Below, one piece after another: positions 5,736 through 7,645 of a DNA stretch of 7,645 nucleotides. Each line of letters begins with the position of its first letter. Position 1 is the first letter of the stretch. The notes below the pieces were generated by a model. The model was not told the origin of the DNA. It worked only from the letters and a program-made list of their open reading frames with translations, and did no database searches. Source of the DNA: an uncultured Lachnospiraceae bacterium (GTDB taxonomy: Bacteria; Bacillota_A; Clostridia; Lachnospirales; Lachnospiraceae); NCBI GenBank assembly GCA_902767195.1, contig CACXGS010000219.1, positions 1 through 7,645 of the forward strand, in the 5' to 3' direction. The translations under genes were made by a program, and so were the position numbers.

Positions 5736-6766
5736 TTTTTATTCCTCCTGAACGCATATCCGAAGAGGGTGATAATCCCGCAGACGGAAACGCAGATATA
5801 AAATGTAATTCCCCGGCTGAGCAGTTCCAGCTGATAGGCCATCTGGTCTCCCATGATTCCACGGAAGCCGTCAATCATCAGGTAATCGGATATACCCATT
5901 CCACCGGGAATCGGCACAAAATTGTATCCGATCGTCACCAGACACTGCCTGGCGAACACCGTGACTGCCTTAGCTGCCGTGCCGCCAAGGGAAAGGTATA
6001 GAAACATGGGAACAATAAGCTGCCCTGTTCTCTGAATCAGATTCCATGCCAGGGTACTGGCCAGAACACGTTTCCTCCCTGCAATCAGATCAGAACAGAT
6101 CTCATAATCCTCTTTAAATTTCTCCAGACGAGCCAGCCTTTTTTCTTTCTCCCTGATAATCCGTTTGTCATAAAGAAACTCTATAAAACTGCCCAGCATA
6201 CTGAATCCCACGGCTCCCTTCTTCAGGATCAGCAGAAAGAATCCGGACAGGGCAGTCAATCCTACAAAACCTGCCAGAATCAGCAATTTGGAAAATCTGC
6301 CAAATCCGAAAAAGGCCCCGGGACTGATAAGAATGGAAACCAGACCCAGAATAATAATCGAAATGGTGTACATCATCAGGTTAAGAATCAGGGTGGCTGT
6401 GGCCACTCCTACCGGAATACCGTCCCTCATCATGAAGAAGGCGCTGGCCGGCTGGCCTCCCGTCGCTGAAGGGGTTATAGCAGAAAAATAGATATCGGAT
6501 GTACTGTAGATAAAATTCTGGAAATGGCTCTTCCTGTAACCTGCGTAATGCAGAATATTCTTCAGGGCTTCTCCCTCCGCCCAGACAAAAATGCCCGCAG
6601 AAATCACCCCGAGGATAAGGAGAACTTTATTGGCACCGGTCAGCGCAGACAGCAGTCCCTCGATGGACAGATCTTTACTCTGCATGAGAATCATTCTGAC
6701 AGTCAGTACGGCAATCGCCAGAGAAACCAGTGTCCATACAAGATTATTGTTTTTTCCTTTTTTCAT
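5732..6766 (-). CDS. UPF0104/LPG-synthase-TM-type membrane protein (flippase-like), no catalytic domain
   Basis: This 344-aa polytopic membrane protein belongs to the family that also forms the N-terminal lipid-flipping half of MprF (lysylphosphatidylglycerol synthase TM region). Seen: about eight hydrophobic segments, the family motif ITPSATGGQPASAF (97-110), the late motif PIPGGMGISD (285-294), and a charged cytoplasmic stretch (198-222, KRIIREKEKRLARLEKFKED). It has no GNAT-like aminoacyl-transferase domain, so it is not a full MprF. Known: MprF N-terminal domains move lipids across the membrane; stand-alone members are mostly uncharacterised. Start choice: an in-frame ATG exists at 6841, but the first 25 codons would lie wholly inside the upstream PAP2 gene. 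The ATG at 6766 has AAAGAG 8 nt upstream and gives a normal MKKGKNNN N-terminus. It overlaps the PAP2 gene by 23 nt and pssA by 4 nt. Transport of PS, PE or a related lipid is my inference from context. Confidence 0.85.
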   Translation of the reverse strand: MKKGKNNNLVWTLVSLAIAVLTVRMILMQSKDLSIEGLLSALTGANKVLLILGVISAGIFVWAEGEALKNILHYAGYRKSHFQNFIYSTSDIYFSAITPSATGGQPASAFFMMRDGIPVGVATATLILNLMMYTISIIILGLVSILISPGAFFGFGRFSKLLILAGFVGLTALSGFFLLILKKGAVGFSMLGSFIEFLYDKRIIREKEKRLARLEKFKEDYEICSDLIAGRKRVLASTLAWNLIQRTGQLIVPMFLYLSLGGTAAKAVTVFARQCLVTIGYNFVPIPGGMGISDYLMIDGFRGIMGDQMAYQLELLSRGITFYICVSVCGIITLFGYAFRRNKK

Positions 6767-7430
6767 AAGCAACACTCTTTGATAATAGTAGTCGTGAAAC
6801 CGCAATCCCGATTTCCACAGCCAGAATGGCTCCAAACACATCCACGATCACATGCTGTTTGACAAAAAGCGTGGAAAGCATCACAAGAATGGTCGCCGGC
6901 AGCGTCAGCTTTCGGTACCATCCGGGGACTTTCTTCATCCAGGGCAGAACCCGGACTAAAAGATAGCTTTCCAGGCAGTGAATCGAGGGAAAGAGATTGT
7001 CTGCTGCATCCGATTCATATAGCAGGCGGACACATTTACTGAAAAAATCCTGTCCCGAAACATCAGCGCGGACCATCGTGGTGGGCACCAGAAGAAAACA
7101 GATCAGACACAGGAGCTTGGCCATCATCTCCGCTGTGCAGATCCGCAGACATACCGCCTTCTCTTCACAGGCCATCAGATAATAGCCGCAAATCCACTGG
7201 CCGTAAGCCAGAAAGATATATATCAAAATAAACTCTTTGATAAAGGGAATACGGCCATCGAGACCCGTGGCCATCTGATAATGATGCCACGAGCTGTTAA
7301 ATAATCTGCTGCCGAAAAATGTCAGACAGTTCATAGCCAGCATGAGAATGATGGCTGCCCGGCCGTAACCCGGAATTCTTCTAACAGGAAACATAATGCA
7401 AATCCGATCTGTTAACGTTGTCTGTTTCAT
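6744..7430 (-). CDS. PAP2-superfamily membrane phosphatase or phosphotransferase
   Basis: This 228-aa membrane protein has the two histidine motifs of the PAP2 superfamily: FPSIH (147-151, catalytic-site H151) and STLFVKQHVIVD (186-197), with nucleophile candidate H193 and D197. The usual first motif KxxxxxxRP is missing; PTTMVRAD (116-123) may stand in for it with R121 but without the proline. The third motif has KQHxxxD in place of SRxxxxxHxxxD, which resembles the sphingomyelin-synthase/IPC-synthase branch of the superfamily more than classical lipid phosphatases. That resemblance is by eye only. About six hydrophobic segments (22-42, 63-87, 104-120, 150-165, 175-192, 200-218) put the active site at the membrane surface. 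As first gene of the lipid operon it could dephosphorylate a lipid phosphate or move a phospho-head-group between lipids. The ATG at 7430 is the first possible start, because an in-frame TGA lies 12 nt upstream. It has no clear ribosome site. Confidence 0.86.
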   Translation of the reverse strand: MKQTTLTDRICIMFPVRRIPGYGRAAIILMLAMNCLTFFGSRLFNSSWHHYQMATGLDGRIPFIKEFILIYIFLAYGQWICGYYLMACEEKAVCLRICTAEMMAKLLCLICFLLVPTTMVRADVSGQDFFSKCVRLLYESDAADNLFPSIHCLESYLLVRVLPWMKKVPGWYRKLTLPATILVMLSTLFVKQHVIVDVFGAILAVEIGIAVSRLLLSKSVAYEKRKKQ

Positions 7431-7441
7431 GCATAGTAATC

Positions 7442-7471
7442 ATTATATAGTGTTTTTCCATCGCAGGTCAA
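7442..7471 (-). promoter_or_regulatory. Sigma-A-type promoter of the lipid operon, very short leader
   Basis: On the minus strand TTGACC (7466-7471) and TATAAT (7442-7447) are 18 bp apart. The expected transcription start is near 7435-7436, only about 5 nt before the PAP2 ATG at 7430. The message would be almost leaderless, which fits the absence of a Shine-Dalgarno sequence there. Confidence 0.75.
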
Positions 7472-7499
7472 TCATTTCTTAAAAGTTATATCACACATT

Positions 7500-7533
7500 A
7501 AAAGAGAAGCCCCAAAACGAAAGGCTTCTCTTT
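7500..7533 (-). terminator. Intrinsic terminator of the DJ-1/PfpI-family gene
   Basis: An 11-bp perfect stem AAAGAGAAGCC/GGCTTCTCTTT (7501-7511 with 7523-7533, 11-nt loop) ends on the minus strand in TTTT. It lies 22 nt after the stop of the right-edge gene and upstream of the lipid-operon promoter, so it separates the two units. The tract on the plus strand is weaker, and no plus-strand gene precedes it. Confidence 0.8.
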
Positions 7534-7555
7534 CCTGTATTTATACATGATGATC

Positions 7556-7645
7556 CTAAGCAAACAGCACCTTAATAAAGTCCTTCATATACTCCGGAAG
7601 ATCCGGTGGTCTCCTGGCGGAGATGATATTTCCGTCCACAACAGA
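7556..7645 (-). CDS. C-terminal end of a DJ-1/PfpI-family protein (cut by right edge)
   Basis: Only the last 29 codons and the TAG stop are inside the window. The peptide reads SVVDGNIISARRPPDLPEYM and then KDFIKVLFA. The pattern VVDGNIITSRxPxDLPxFxxxxxxxL is the usual C-terminal end of DJ-1/PfpI (GATase1-like) proteins, cytoplasmic proteins linked to stress or protein and metabolite quality control. The nucleophilic cysteine elbow of the family lies outside the window, so activity cannot be judged. It is followed by its own terminator and is not part of the lipid operon. Confidence 0.75.
   Translation of the reverse strand, partial: SVVDGNIISARRPPDLPEYMKDFIKVLFA

Overview
The window looks like chromosomal DNA of a strictly anaerobic Clostridia member, most likely of the Lachnospiraceae type. 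The grounds are a group B-type [FeFe]-hydrogenase, a clostridial PssA/Psd phosphatidylethanolamine pathway, AGGAGG-type ribosome binding sites and sigma-A-like promoters. This placement is inferred from gene content; no rRNA or marker gene is present. There is no mobile element, CRISPR array, tRNA or rRNA. Nine genes were found, seven complete and two cut by the window edges. All but one lie on the minus strand.

Left block (1-3260, minus strand). In transcription order: a sigma-A consensus promoter (TTGACA-N17-TATAAT), a RelA/SpoT-type HD-domain hydrolase lacking a synthetase domain, a 56-aa two-helix membrane protein, a thioredoxin-reductase-like flavoprotein with an altered pyridine-nucleotide site, a strong intrinsic terminator, and the 5' 361 codons of a multi-cluster [FeFe]-hydrogenase running off the left edge. 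The HD gene, small ORF and flavoprotein may form one transcription unit, with an additional possible promoter just before the flavoprotein.

Middle (3305-4213, plus strand). A single exported or membrane-anchored N-acetylmuramoyl-L-alanine amidase is divergent from the HD gene and convergent with the lipid operon. Only one base separates its stop from the psd stop.

Right block (7471 down to 3963, minus strand). This is a tightly packed lipid operon: PAP2-like phosphatase/phosphotransferase, then a UPF0104/MprF-N-terminal flippase-like membrane protein, then pssA, then psd. The genes overlap by 23 nt, overlap by 4 nt, and are separated by 3 nt. A strong promoter sits so close to the first ATG that its leader would be only about 5 nt. 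The operon's best terminator lies inside the convergent amidase coding sequence. PssA and Psd together make phosphatidylethanolamine from CDP-diacylglycerol. The two upstream membrane proteins plausibly move or process lipids of the same pathway.

Right edge. The last 29 codons of a DJ-1/PfpI-family protein (minus strand) are followed by an intrinsic terminator that insulates it from the lipid operon.

I see no clearly new defence or mobile system. The points most worth a second look are the PAP2-flippase-PssA-Psd cassette, the flavoprotein with a lost NADPH signature, the unlisted 56-aa membrane protein, and the terminator embedded in a convergent gene.
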